Positions 53,129-62,578 of a stretch of 64,000 bases of DNA are shown in pieces. The number at the start of each line of letters is the position of its first letter. The stretch's first letter is position 1. A program made the position numbers and the translations under genes. The notes beneath the pieces are model-generated. The model made no database searches, was not told the origin of the DNA, and worked only from the letters and a program-made list of their open reading frames with translations. Source of the DNA: an uncultured Clostridia bacterium (GTDB lineage: Bacteria > Bacillota > Clostridia > Oscillospirales > Ruminococcaceae); the NCBI GenBank assembly GCA_947628615.1, contig CANRAO010000004.1, positions 1 through 64,000 on the forward strand, read 5' to 3'.

Positions 53129-54523
53129 TTACTTTTTCTTTATAGTTGTTCCCTGTCTGGTTTCTTCAATAATATATCCAAGCTCGGAAATCTTATCTCT
53201 CAAAGCGTCTGCCTTGACAAAATCCTTTTCCTTTCTTGCCTCTTGCCTTTCCTCAGCGAGCCTTTGAATTTCCTCTGGTATGGCACTCTCACTGTCATTG
53301 TTATAACAAATGCCCAAAACACCGGTCAGCTCGTCAAAGACTTCAGCACAGGCTTTAAGCTCGCCCTTTACGGCGTTTCCGCCTGACACTAATGTGTTGA
53401 TCTCCCGAACAAGCTCAAAAATTGCAGAAAGTGCGTCGGCAGTATTCAAATCATCTGAAAGGGCGTCAATGAACTGAGTCTTTCTGTTGTCTAAAAACGC
53501 CTTGACCTCATCGCTCAGAGCGCCTTCAGGTGCAGATCCAATTGCCCTGTCAATGCTGTTTCTGCAATTATACAGCCTCTCCAATGACGCCTTGCAGGCA
53601 TCTAAGAGTTCTATAGAATAGTTGATAGGAGAACGATAATGCGCCTGAATCATCAGGTATCTTATAGCCTCATATCCGTACTTTTCAGCAACATCTCTGG
53701 TTGTGAAAAAGTTACCGGCTGATTTTGACATTTTTTTATTATCAATATTGATATGACCGTTGTGCATCCAGTAATGTGCTAAAGGCTCGCCGGTTGCCGC
53801 CTCCGACTGTGCAATTTCATTCTCATGGTGAGGGAAAATAAGGTCAACTCCTCCGCCGTGAATATCAATAGTATCTCCAATATAGTGCTTGCTCATTGCA
53901 GAACACTCAATATGCCAGCCAGGTCTTCCCTTTCCCCAAGGAGATTCCCAGAAAGGTTCACCCTCCTTTGCCGCTTTCCACAAAGCGAAGTCAAGAGGAT
54001 CTTCCTTAATATCATTTACATCTATCCTCGCACCCGACATAAGATCGTCTATCGACTGGTTTATCAGCTTTCCGTAACCCTTGAATTTTCGGGTTCTGAA
54101 ATAAACATCTCCCCCAGCCTGATAAGCATATCCCTTGCCAACAAGAATTTTTATAAGATCTATTATAATATCCATACTCTCAGTGACCTTTGGAGATATA
54201 TCAGCCTCAAGAGCATTAAGTCCCCGAAGATCTGTGAGATATTCCTTTATATATTTTTCAGATATTTCACTTGCCTCAACACCTTCTTCATTTGCCCTTT
54301 TGATTATCTTATCATCTACATCGGTAAAATTCTGAACAAATTTAACTTCATAACCGATATATTTTAAAAACCGTCTTAAAACATCAAAAACACAGATTGG
54401 ACGAGCGTTTCCTATATGAATATAATTATACACCGTCGGGCCGCAGACATAAATGCCTGCCTTGCCCTTATTTATCGGCTTAAACTCTTCCTTTTGTCTT
54501 GTTAAAGTATTGTATATTTTCAT
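53129..54523 (-). CDS. cysS: Cysteinyl-tRNA synthetase
   Basis: A 464-residue class I synthetase. The zinc and HIGH region reads YVCGPTVYNYIHIGNARP (HIGH as HIGN) and the KMSKS motif reads KKMSKSAGNF. It charges tRNA-Cys. It follows cysE by 26 bp and shares its Cys-responsive T-box leader. Confidence 0.97.
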   Translation of the reverse strand: MKIYNTLTRQKEEFKPINKGKAGIYVCGPTVYNYIHIGNARPICVFDVLRRFLKYIGYEVKFVQNFTDVDDKIIKRANEEGVEASEISEKYIKEYLTDLRGLNALEADISPKVTESMDIIIDLIKILVGKGYAYQAGGDVYFRTRKFKGYGKLINQSIDDLMSGARIDVNDIKEDPLDFALWKAAKEGEPFWESPWGKGRPGWHIECSAMSKHYIGDTIDIHGGGVDLIFPHHENEIAQSEAATGEPLAHYWMHNGHINIDNKKMSKSAGNFFTTRDVAEKYGYEAIRYLMIQAHYRSPINYSIELLDACKASLERLYNCRNSIDRAIGSAPEGALSDEVKAFLDNRKTQFIDALSDDLNTADALSAIFELVREINTLVSGGNAVKGELKACAEVFDELTGVLGICYNNDSESAIPEEIQRLAEERQEARKEKDFVKADALRDKISELGYIIEETRQGTTIKKK

Positions 54524-54549
54524 AAATAATTACCTCTTGATATTTATGC

Positions 54550-55224
54550 TTATTTTTTATTTTCCTTGCTGAGCTTTTTCTTCTCAGCCTTCAGCATTTC
54601 AATTTCATTTCTTAGTTCCTCTATCTTAACAAGCTGTTTACAAAGCTCCTGAGATACCGGATCAGGTATATGAACCTGATCTAAATCCTGATTATTGTTT
54701 ACCCTTTGACCTTCTATCCTTACAATTCTCGCAGGAACACCCACTGCAGTTGCATTTTCCGGAACCTCCTCTAAAACAACTGCGTTAGCGGCTATTTTAG
54801 CATTATCTCCTACCTTGAACGGTCCTAAAACTCTCGCACCTGAACCTACCATAACATTGTTACCCAGAGTCGGATGACGCTTTCCGCTTTCTTTTCCTGT
54901 TCCGCCAAGTGTAACGCCCTGATATATCAAACAGTTGTCTCCGATTTCGGCAGTTTCTCCAATAACAACTCCGCTTCCGTGGTCGATGAGAAGTCCCTTT
55001 CCTATTTTTGCTCCCGGATGAATTTCTATTCCGGTCATAAATCTTGAAAACTGTGATATCAATCTTGCTATCAGATAAAATTTTCTTAAATAAAACCAAT
55101 GCGCAATTCTGTGAAAAATAACCGCATGAAGCCCGGAATATGCCAGCAAAATCTCAAGACTTGTTCTAGCAGCCGGGTCTTTTTCTTTTACCATTCTTAT
55201 ATCCTCTTTGATCTTCTCAAACAT
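54550..55224 (-). CDS. cysE: Serine O-acetyltransferase
   Basis: Makes O-acetylserine, the carbon precursor of cysteine. The ATG at 55224 is preferred (AAAGGTG at 55231-55237), giving 224 residues. A short N-terminal helical domain is followed by the left-handed beta-helix (GIEIHPGAKIGKGLLIDHGS; GDNCLIYQGVTLGG; TLGNNVMVGSGARVLG) with the catalytic His in IDHGSG. A coiled-coil tail extends past residue 190. It is first in the T-box operon. Confidence 0.96.
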   Translation of the reverse strand: MFEKIKEDIRMVKEKDPAARTSLEILLAYSGLHAVIFHRIAHWFYLRKFYLIARLISQFSRFMTGIEIHPGAKIGKGLLIDHGSGVVIGETAEIGDNCLIYQGVTLGGTGKESGKRHPTLGNNVMVGSGARVLGPFKVGDNAKIAANAVVLEEVPENATAVGVPARIVRIEGQRVNNNQDLDQVHIPDPVSQELCKQLVKIEELRNEIEMLKAEKKKLSKENKK

Positions 55225-55318
55225 AATATACACCTTTCATTCTTTTTCTGATTTAATTCTTATATCTAAAAAAAATAATTTAAATCAATAGTTTTTCTAA
55301 TTTAATTCTTATATCTAA

Positions 55319-55562
55319 AAAAATAAAGCCTCCTAAGCAAATAATTGCTAAGGAGGCAGTTTAATCAAACTACGGTTCCACTCCGATTTATAACTCAAGC
55401 CTTTAACGCAGGATACGCAGACAGATACTCATAAAGCTAATTTGCTTTAATTTCCCCGCCCAAGCTGGCAGCCGCACTTCACTGTAAACCGCTTATGTGC
55501 CTTTCACCTTATACACACTCTCTGAAAAACTTTATTACAGTTACTCTGACTGTTACGCCTTT
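55319..55562 (-). ncRNA. Cysteine T-box riboswitch controlling cysE-cysS
   Basis: Read leftward: AGAGAG (55518-55523) at the base of stem I, GGTGAAAG, then the specifier TGC (55474-55476) in the context GAAGTGCGGC, the T-box core TGGAACC (55374-55380), and a terminator with a 13-bp stem (55328-55340 with 55345-55357) and U-tract. UGC is a Cys codon, which agrees with the genes below. Uncharged tRNA-Cys would favour the antiterminator and raise expression. Confidence 0.92.
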
Positions 55563-55568
55563 TAAGTT

Positions 55569-55597
55569 ATTATATTCCAAACTTTTTGATTTGTCAA
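55569..55597 (-). promoter_or_regulatory. Perfect sigma-A promoter of the T-box cysE-cysS operon
   Basis: TTGACA (55592-55597), 17-bp spacer, TATAAT (55569-55574). Confidence 0.9.
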
Positions 55598-55638
55598 CCA
55601 CAAAAGTTCAAAATCAGGAAATATAATGCGAAACACTG

Positions 55639-56205
55639 TTATTTGCTTGAATCAATATACTTCCAATAAGCTGAAAGATATTGAATTCCCGATACAACAG
55701 TAAGGAGAACCGCTATCCATATAAGAATTTCATTTACCCATATATTATGAACTCCAATTCCTTCTAACAGCATAATAACCACAATTGCAATCATAGTGAA
55801 AGCAGTTTTCAGCTTTCCCCATATACATGCCGCAACTACAACGCCTTCATTAGCAGTAACAAGTCTGACTCCTGATACCATAAACTCTCGTGCAAGAATA
55901 AGAATTACCGCAACTGCGTCAATCCACATAGGGCTTCTTGCCAGAAAACAAATGAGAGCCGTAACTACCAATACCTTATCGGCTAACGGGTCTAAAAACT
56001 TACCGAATGTTGTGACAAGACCGCGTTTTCTTGCGATCTTACCGTCAAACCAATCGGTGACCGATGCAGCTGCAAAAATGACAAGTCCTATAATAATGAA
56101 TATATCAACACTACCCGCATAAACTTTTCCCGAAAGCAGCATAGCCGCAACAAAAAACGGTATCAACGCCACTCTTAAAACGGTCAATTTGTTTGGAAGA
56201 TTCAT
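55639..56205 (-). CDS. pgsA: CDP-diacylglycerol--glycerol-3-phosphate 3-phosphatidyltransferase
   Basis: A 188-residue membrane enzyme making phosphatidylglycerol-phosphate. The CDP-alcohol phosphatidyltransferase signature is complete: DWFDGKIARKRG, then FGKFLDPLADK, with all three Asp positions. It has four or five membrane helices. Its phosphatidylglycerol is the donor for LtaS-type enzymes such as that at 12.1 kb. Confidence 0.95.
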   Translation of the reverse strand: MNLPNKLTVLRVALIPFFVAAMLLSGKVYAGSVDIFIIIGLVIFAAASVTDWFDGKIARKRGLVTTFGKFLDPLADKVLVVTALICFLARSPMWIDAVAVILILAREFMVSGVRLVTANEGVVVAACIWGKLKTAFTMIAIVVIMLLEGIGVHNIWVNEILIWIAVLLTVVSGIQYLSAYWKYIDSSK

Positions 56206-56263
56206 AGTGTATAAATTCCTTTCTCAAATATTCCCTAGGAAATATCCTGTCTCTTGTTATGTA

Positions 56264-58135
56264 CTAAACTATTCTGAAGCTCTTTTTAACCGAAGCTCTG
56301 TAAAGACCTATGCCCTTGATTATAATAGTTGCCGTACCTCGGCTTGTGTTATTCTTATAGCTTATTTTATAATCTGTTCCTGCAACGAGTTTTTTCTTTC
56401 CAATCTTTACAACAACAGACTTCTGCGTTCTTGGTTTTCCGTTGTATTTTAGCTTTTTAATTTTACTTACCTTGCATTTACTGATACTCTTTTTATGCTT
56501 AAGACCGATAATAGTACTGTTATCCGAATAAATCTTTTTACCGTCAACTACTTTGTAAGAGCGGATATAGAAGTAGTATTTCTTTCCGGCTGTCAACTTC
56601 TTAGTCAGTGACGTAACATCTACACTCTTGACGTTTTTAAAAGTTTTAAATTGTTTTTTATTATTTACCGAATATAAAATCTGATACCCGTCAGCGTGAC
56701 TTATTTTTTGCCATTGCAGCATAACTTTTCCTTTAGTCAGCGACTTCTTTAAAGTAATGCTTGTTCCCTTAGGCTTTATAGTAAAATAAACCTTTTTAGA
56801 ACCGGAATAATTACCTTTTCCCTTAACAGTTACAATTCCCTGACCAATATTAGTGGTTTTTGTATACGAAACCGTATAATCTTTATCTTTTTTGAGCGTT
56901 GTGCTTCCGTCTTTAACCACAACGCTGGGAGATAGCTTTGAGCCCGTATATACCTTATCACTTACATGGAAATATGTAGCCTTTGATATTGACTTTTGAG
57001 TAATCTTAAAGTTCTTTGTTTTAGATCCGTAATAACTTCCTTTTCCTATAAAGGTCACCGATGCAGTTCCGACATTTACATTGTCTTTGTATGAACAAAT
57101 ATAATCAATGCCCTCTTTGAGTGCTATTCCGCCTATTTTAATTGTGACATTAGGAATAATCTTACCGCCGGTATATGTATATTCGTCTTTATCAAATGTT
57201 ATCGCACCTGAGGGGAGATGAATATCCGCCTTCGGAGTTTTATTCATTGAAAAGCTATTGCCGGTCGATGTAGAAACGATTGTACCAAGTAAATCCGTTC
57301 TGTAAATATCAGCCCCTGCTTCGTGAAGTCTTGTAAGTATTGCCTCTGCAGGAAGTCCAGAAGAGTTTACTGACGTATCCGCAGTTATTACCGCCGCCTT
57401 TGGCATTACCGCATTTAAAAAAGCCTGTGAAGTACTTGTTTTTGCACCGTGATGTCCTACCTTTAAGACATCGCACTTCAAATTCTCTCCGCTTGCTAAA
57501 AGCTGCTGTTCTTCCTCTTCCTCCGCATCAGCCATAAATAAATATGAAACGTTTCCGTATTCCAGCCTCAAAACCATAGAGTTGTTATTGAGATTGCTAT
57601 TATCCAACCTAAATGGAGCAATGCACTTTACTATCAGCTTTTTATCTCCAACCGTTGTATTAATTAATTCCGTTCCAGCTGTAACTTGCACCGGTTCAAC
57701 TCTTATGGTATCTAACAGCTCTGTAAACTCAGTAAATTTAGGAACGCCGTCTGCAGAACTGGTCATATACATATAGATATTTCCCACTGTGAAGGTGTCT
57801 TTTTCAACAACTTCTTCCATAACCTTTACAAGTCCGCCTACATGATCATTATGAGGATGTGTGTTTACCATATAATCTATATTTGTTATTCCCTGCTGTT
57901 TTAAATAATTTACAACAGTTTCACCATCTGCGTAAGTTCCGCCGTCTATCAGCATAACCTCATTATTCGGCAGGTCAACCAGAATAGAATCCGCCTGTCC
58001 TACGTCAATATAGTGAACCTTTAATTCTCCGTTAACAGCATAGACGCTGTTGTGGGAAAAAACTATTGCCAATAATGCGAAAAATAGAATAAAAAATACT
58101 GAAATTCCAATTTTTTTGTTTCTTAATATACTCAT
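56264..58135 (-). CDS. Secreted MBL-fold hydrolase (ComEC-C-like) with Ig-like and fibronectin-like repeats
   Basis: 623 residues. A signal or anchor helix (about 8-32) is followed by a metallo-beta-lactamase domain at about 38-285 resembling the ComEC C-terminal domain (VHYIDVGQADSILVDLP; NTHPHNDHVGG; VGHHGAKTSTS). Two Ig-like repeats follow, about 75 residues each (YTGGKIIPNVTIKIGG...LKEGIDYICSY; YTGSKLSPSVVVKDG...LKKDKDYTVSY), then a fibronectin type III-like domain and a final partial repeat (YNGKPRTQKSVVVKIG). Extracellular nuclease or phosphodiesterase activity is possible; the metal motif is intact. Confidence 0.82.
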   Translation of the reverse strand: MSILRNKKIGISVFFILFFALLAIVFSHNSVYAVNGELKVHYIDVGQADSILVDLPNNEVMLIDGGTYADGETVVNYLKQQGITNIDYMVNTHPHNDHVGGLVKVMEEVVEKDTFTVGNIYMYMTSSADGVPKFTEFTELLDTIRVEPVQVTAGTELINTTVGDKKLIVKCIAPFRLDNSNLNNNSMVLRLEYGNVSYLFMADAEEEEEQQLLASGENLKCDVLKVGHHGAKTSTSQAFLNAVMPKAAVITADTSVNSSGLPAEAILTRLHEAGADIYRTDLLGTIVSTSTGNSFSMNKTPKADIHLPSGAITFDKDEYTYTGGKIIPNVTIKIGGIALKEGIDYICSYKDNVNVGTASVTFIGKGSYYGSKTKNFKITQKSISKATYFHVSDKVYTGSKLSPSVVVKDGSTTLKKDKDYTVSYTKTTNIGQGIVTVKGKGNYSGSKKVYFTIKPKGTSITLKKSLTKGKVMLQWQKISHADGYQILYSVNNKKQFKTFKNVKSVDVTSLTKKLTAGKKYYFYIRSYKVVDGKKIYSDNSTIIGLKHKKSISKCKVSKIKKLKYNGKPRTQKSVVVKIGKKKLVAGTDYKISYKNNTSRGTATIIIKGIGLYRASVKKSFRIV

Positions 58136-58152
58136 ATGTATTCGTCCTTTCT

Positions 58153-59475
58153 TTATATCTGTTCTCCGAGTAAATCGTAATCTAATATATCATTAACTTT
58201 CACTTTAACATATTCACCAAGTGAAAGCCTATTTCCGCTTGTGAAGAAAACCTTTCCGTCAATATCAGGAGCGTCCATGTAGCTTCTGCCGAAAAAGCAC
58301 TCTGCATATCTGTCAAAGCCCTCTACAACTACCTCAAGCTCGTCTCCCAATAAGCTCTGATTGAACTCGTCTGAAATCCTCATCTGCATATCATAAATAA
58401 TCTCGCATCTGCGTTCCTTTATATCCTCGTCGATCTGGTCTGGAAACTCTGCCGCCGCAGTACCCTCTTCCTGAGAATAGGCAAAGCAGCCAAGCCTTTC
58501 AAACCGAACATCTCTGACAAACTCGCAAAGCTCCTCAAACTGTTCATCAGTTTCCCCCGGAAAACCGGTGAGAAGTGTGGTTCTTATCACAACACCGGGA
58601 ATCCTGCTTCTGATTTTTATAACCAAATCAATTAGACTTTGCTTGTTCCCTTTTCTGTTCATTCGTTTTAAAACTTCACTATTGCAGTGCTGAACAGGAA
58701 TATCAAGATATTTCACCAGCTTTTCCTGATTGGCGATCGTGTCGATAAGTTCATCAGTAATTCGTTCGGGATACATATAAAGCGTTCTTATCCATTTAGG
58801 ACCGTCTACCTCGCACAGTCTGTTAAGCAACTCCGCCAGCTTTGGCTCTCCGTAAATATCTTCACCGTAACGTGTAGTATCCTGTGCAACTACAACAAGC
58901 TCGGTAAAGCCCTGAGCAGCAATTTTCTCTGCTTCTTTTACTATTTCATCAATTTCTCTGCTTCTGAATCTTCCCCTTATAGAGGGAATAGCACAATATG
59001 TACAGCAATTGTCGCAGCCTTCTGCAATTTTAATAAATGCAAAGCTGCCGGGCGTCGAAATAATTCTCTTATCATCAAAACAAAGACTTTCCTTACCGCC
59101 GTATGACGTTACTTGCTCACCCTTGCAGACATCTTTGATAATCTCGCATATCCTTTCATTTGAGCCTATGCCGACCACAGCGTCGACCTCCGGGATCTCC
59201 TTTAAAACCTCGTCTTTGTATCTCTCAGCCAAACAGCCTGTAATTATAACAGCCTTTATTCTGCCTTCCTGCTTGAGTGTACAGAACTCCAATATAGTTT
59301 CTATTGCCTCTTTCTTTGCAGACTCTATAAATCCGCAAGTGTTTATAATAACAACGTCCGAAAGCGCAGCGTCTGAAACAAGCTCGTATTCGTCTTTTCT
59401 CAAAAGGTAAAGCATTCTCTCAGCGTCAACCTGATTTTTAGGGCAGCCGAGAGATACCATTCCCACTCTAACCAT
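58153..59475 (-). CDS. rimO: Ribosomal protein S12 methylthiotransferase RimO
   Basis: A 440-residue radical-SAM methylthiotransferase acting on an Asp of S12. The N-terminal UPF0004 domain has VSLGCPKNQVDAERM, the radical-SAM cluster is CDNCCTYC (C-x3-C-x2-C), and a TRAM domain ends the protein. The SLGCPKN phrase marks RimO rather than MiaB. I use the ATG at 59475, about 9 nt from AAGGA; the upstream ATG at 59484 is adjacent to that site. Confidence 0.96.
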   Translation of the reverse strand: MVRVGMVSLGCPKNQVDAERMLYLLRKDEYELVSDAALSDVVIINTCGFIESAKKEAIETILEFCTLKQEGRIKAVIITGCLAERYKDEVLKEIPEVDAVVGIGSNERICEIIKDVCKGEQVTSYGGKESLCFDDKRIISTPGSFAFIKIAEGCDNCCTYCAIPSIRGRFRSREIDEIVKEAEKIAAQGFTELVVVAQDTTRYGEDIYGEPKLAELLNRLCEVDGPKWIRTLYMYPERITDELIDTIANQEKLVKYLDIPVQHCNSEVLKRMNRKGNKQSLIDLVIKIRSRIPGVVIRTTLLTGFPGETDEQFEELCEFVRDVRFERLGCFAYSQEEGTAAAEFPDQIDEDIKERRCEIIYDMQMRISDEFNQSLLGDELEVVVEGFDRYAECFFGRSYMDAPDIDGKVFFTSGNRLSLGEYVKVKVNDILDYDLLGEQI

Positions 59476-59519
59476 AATAATCATTCCTTATTGAAATTAA
59501 TCTGCTTTCATAAACAAAA

Positions 59520-60134
59520 TCAGTCGTCCGTCTCATTTATTACCTCCTCTAAGACAGCGTTAATGTCGTCATAGGAATACCCGTACCTGACCAATGCGTT
59601 CTTTACCTTCTTGACTCCCTTTTCATCATCAAGATAACGGTAATACTTTTTATTTATAAGCTCAAAAAGCCTTTCATAAACCGTATCCTCATATTCAGAC
59701 AAGGTTTCTTCTATAATTTCCTTTGGTATTCCCTTATTTCTCATTTCAGCAGAGGCTCTATAATAACCGAACATCTTAACTTCACTATAATGCATAGCTA
59801 AACGCTCTGCATATCTCCTGTCGTCGATCGTTCCCAGCTCTACCATTCGCTCCATAACCTTATAGCAAACGTCCTCGCTGTAGTTTTTCTCCAGCTTTTC
59901 AAAAAGCTCGGTATACGAATAGTCTCTGTAATCAAGCAGATATAAAGCACGTTCCTTTGCCTTTCTGAATTCATTTGAGAAAACAATATCCTCAACAGCA
60001 CTTTGAGGAATTTCCATACCCTCTTTAAGATGATACTCGCATATAATATCAAAATGCCAGAAGTATGTATCATTGTTGTCAAAGTCAACCTGATAAGTTT
60101 TCCCTTTATATTTTTCAAGGCTTGTAATCTTCAT
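59520..60134 (-). CDS. recX: Regulatory protein RecX
   Basis: A 204-residue RecX with three-helix repeats (ALYLLDYRDYSYTELFEKLEK; TIDDRRYAERLAMHYSE; ALVRYGYSYDDINAVLEE). RecX binds RecA filaments and limits recombination. It lies 24 bp downstream of recA, the common arrangement. Confidence 0.93.
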   Translation of the reverse strand: MKITSLEKYKGKTYQVDFDNNDTYFWHFDIICEYHLKEGMEIPQSAVEDIVFSNEFRKAKERALYLLDYRDYSYTELFEKLEKNYSEDVCYKVMERMVELGTIDDRRYAERLAMHYSEVKMFGYYRASAEMRNKGIPKEIIEETLSEYEDTVYERLFELINKKYYRYLDDEKGVKKVKNALVRYGYSYDDINAVLEEVINETDD

Positions 60135-60158
60135 AGATATGTACCCTTCACTAAAGCA

Positions 60159-61349
60159 TTAATTGACGTCAACTGGTGCAAACTCCTCGAAATCATCGTC
60201 AGGATCAACGACAATGCTGTTGTCTGTTGCCTTTGCCTTTTCAACGGCTTCAGCCGCCTTTTCAGCGGCTTCCTTAACCTTAGCCGACTTCTTGTTCTTT
60301 TTGGAAACCATAACAACGGCGTCCTCATTTTCTTTGATTTTACTCTCAATTTCATTCATAATGTCGGGGTTAGAGAGCAAGAAATCCTTTGAATTATCTC
60401 TGCCCTGACCCAGCTTAACGTCGTTATAACTGAACCATGCGCCGCCTTTCTTGACAATTCCAAGTTCAACGGCAAGGTCTAAAATTTCGCCGACGCGGGA
60501 AATTCCCTGACCGTACATAATATCAAATTCGCACTCTTTAAACGGAGGAGCGACCTTATTCTTAACGACCTTGCACTTTGTTCTGTTTCCGATAACCTCT
60601 GCGCCGTTTTTGATCTGTTCTGCACGGCGAACCTCAATTCTCACAGATGAATAGAATTTAAGCGCTCTTCCGCCCGGAGTAGTTTCAGGGTTTCCGTAAA
60701 TAACGCCTATCTTTTCACGGACCTGATTTATAAAAATAGCAACACAGTTTGATTTTGCAATAACAGACGTCAGCTTTCTCATTGCCTGAGACATCAGACG
60801 GGCGAGCTGTCCAACGTGAGTATCACCCATCTCGCCGTCGATTTCAGCCTTTGTGACCATAGCGGCAACCGAGTCGAGCACTATGCATTCTATAGCCCCC
60901 GAACGCACAAGAGCCTCGGCAATTTCCAAAGCCTGCTCGCCGCTGTCCGGCTGTGAAACAAGCATATTATCAATATCAACGCCCAGCTTTTCAGCATATA
61001 TAGGGTCAAGAGCATGCTCAACGTCAATGAACGCAACGTCTCCGCCTAGCTTCTGAGCCTCAGCTGCAATATGAAGCGCAACGGTCGTTTTACCTGAACT
61101 TTCTGGACCGTAGATCTCAACGATTCTTCCTCTCGGCACTCCGCCTATGCCGAGCGCCATATCAAGTGTCATCGAGCCTGTCGGAATTGCTTCAACATTC
61201 AGTGTTGAATGTTGTCCCAATTTCATAACTGCTCCCGCACCATACTGCTTTTCTATCTGCGCAATAGCCGTTTCCAGCGCCTTCTTTTTTTCTTCGCTGT
61301 TTTTCGGAACTGTTACACTCTTTTTTACATCATTCTTTTTACTTGCCAT
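60159..61349 (-). CDS. recA: Recombinase RecA
   Basis: A 396-residue recombinase: Walker [10 protein letters not shown], the [16 protein letters not shown] strand, and loops L1/L2 including NQVREKIGV and [10 protein letters not shown]. Its Ala/Lys/Glu-rich acidic C-terminal tail, about 50 residues, is longer than in E. coli. GGAGG precedes the ATG. I saw no LexA-type box in the 70-bp upstream gap. Confidence 0.98.
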   Translation of the reverse strand: MASKKNDVKKSVTVPKNSEEKKKALETAIAQIEKQYGAGAVMKLGQHSTLNVEAIPTGSMTLDMALGIGGVPRGRIVEIYGPESSGKTTVALHIAAEAQKLGGDVAFIDVEHALDPIYAEKLGVDIDNMLVSQPDSGEQALEIAEALVRSGAIECIVLDSVAAMVTKAEIDGEMGDTHVGQLARLMSQAMRKLTSVIAKSNCVAIFINQVREKIGVIYGNPETTPGGRALKFYSSVRIEVRRAEQIKNGAEVIGNRTKCKVVKNKVAPPFKECEFDIMYGQGISRVGEILDLAVELGIVKKGGAWFSYNDVKLGQGRDNSKDFLLSNPDIMNEIESKIKENEDAVVMVSKKNKKSAKVKEAAEKAAEAVEKAKATDNSIVVDPDDDFEEFAPVDVN

Positions 61350-61419
61350 TGAAAAGCCTCCTAAAAATATATTTGATACGCTTTTATTTTAACATTTCAT
61401 CTGTCCGATATTCTGGACT

Positions 61420-61740
61420 CTATGTAACTCCATAAGGAGTAGCAGTAACATAAATTATCAGCGCTATATATAACACGGTTGCCAAAGGAACTATAATAAA
61501 AAACATAGGCTTTCTGATTTTATGACGAAACAGCATCATTCCTAGCAATCCCCCGAACGCTCCGCCTATAGCTGTCAAAGACAGCAAAACAGCTTCGGGC
61601 ACTCTCCATTTTCGAGTTATGGCTTTATACTTATCAATACCGAAAAACACAAGCGTTACAATGCTCAGCATAATAATGTACAGTATAAATCTATTATAGT
61701 TCACTGATAAAAACTCTCTGACTAATTCAAGATCAATCAT
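61420..61740 (-). CDS. DUF1294 small membrane protein
   Basis: A 106-residue protein with three or four membrane helices; residues 30-85 match DUF1294 (YKAITRKWRVPEAVLLSLTA, GGAFGGLLGMMLFRHK). The ATG at 61740 with AGGTG upstream is preferred to the in-frame GTG at 61749. It overlaps the end of prmC by 8 bp, so the two are coupled. Function unknown. Confidence 0.88.
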   Translation of the reverse strand: MIDLELVREFLSVNYNRFILYIIMLSIVTLVFFGIDKYKAITRKWRVPEAVLLSLTAIGGAFGGLLGMMLFRHKIRKPMFFIIVPLATVLYIALIIYVTATPYGVT

Positions 61741-62578
61741 AAACTTCACCTGTTACAACCCTGTCTGCTCCGCAAAGATCCTTTATGATACTTACATTCT
61801 TGTATCCGGCATTAATTAAAATCTGTGAGACCTCATTTCCTTGATTTATCCCAATCTCAAACATCAGTCGTCCGCCCGAATTTAATTTGCTTATATAAAG
61901 ACCTGCCATTTCACGATAAAAATCAAGACCGTCCTCACCGCCGAAAAGAGCGTCTTTTGGCTCGAACTCAACCTCTCTTTGCAGATTTTCCATATCACTT
62001 GAACTCAGATACGGAGGGTTTGATACTATTAAATCAGCCTGAGGAAGCCTGTCAATAACAGCATTATCAAGCACACTGCCCTTGACAACCTCTGCCTTTG
62101 AATTATTTAACTTTACATTCTTTTTCAAGAATTCAATTGCTGCCTTAGAATTTTCAATCAAAACTATTTCTTTTAAATCTAAATTTTTCTCAAGTGCAAG
62201 ACCTATACAACCGCTCCCTGAACAAAGGTCAAGTACGGTTATTCCGCTAATGTCCTTATATAATTCAATTGCCGTATCAACAAGTGTTTCGGTGTCCTGA
62301 CGAGGAATTAAAACACCCTCTCCTACCCTTATCGGCAGAGAATAAAATTCCCACTCGCCTAAAATATATTGAAGCGGTTCGCCGCTCACTCTGCGTTTTA
62401 TAAGCGTTTCAAAAGCCTTATACTTTTCTTTATCAGCGTGAGCGTTCATATCAAAGTACACAGGCTCTTTGCCGAATGCCTTGCAAAAAAGTTCCTTTGT
62501 CTCAAAGTATGTGTTTTCTATTCCAATTTCAGAAAGACTTGCTTTTGCACTCTGAAAAAGCTCATTCAGCGTTACCAT
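61733..62578 (-). CDS. prmC: Release factor glutamine methyltransferase
   Basis: A 281-residue SAM-dependent enzyme that methylates the GGQ glutamine of RF1 and RF2. The SAM motif is VLDLCSGSGCIGLAL and the NPPY catalytic motif is IVSNPPYLSS, preceded by the helical N-terminal domain. It overlaps the end of the DUF1385 gene by 7 bp. Confidence 0.95.
   Translation of the reverse strand: MVTLNELFQSAKASLSEIGIENTYFETKELFCKAFGKEPVYFDMNAHADKEKYKAFETLIKRRVSGEPLQYILGEWEFYSLPIRVGEGVLIPRQDTETLVDTAIELYKDISGITVLDLCSGSGCIGLALEKNLDLKEIVLIENSKAAIEFLKKNVKLNNSKAEVVKGSVLDNAVIDRLPQADLIVSNPPYLSSSDMENLQREVEFEPKDALFGGEDGLDFYREMAGLYISKLNSGGRLMFEIGINQGNEVSQILINAGYKNVSIIKDLCGADRVVTGEVYD

Noticed and set aside
61350..61420. 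LexA/SOS box upstream of recA
   Set aside because: No CGAAC-N4-GTTYG-like palindrome was seen; only partial GGACA and ATGTT halves with wrong spacing.
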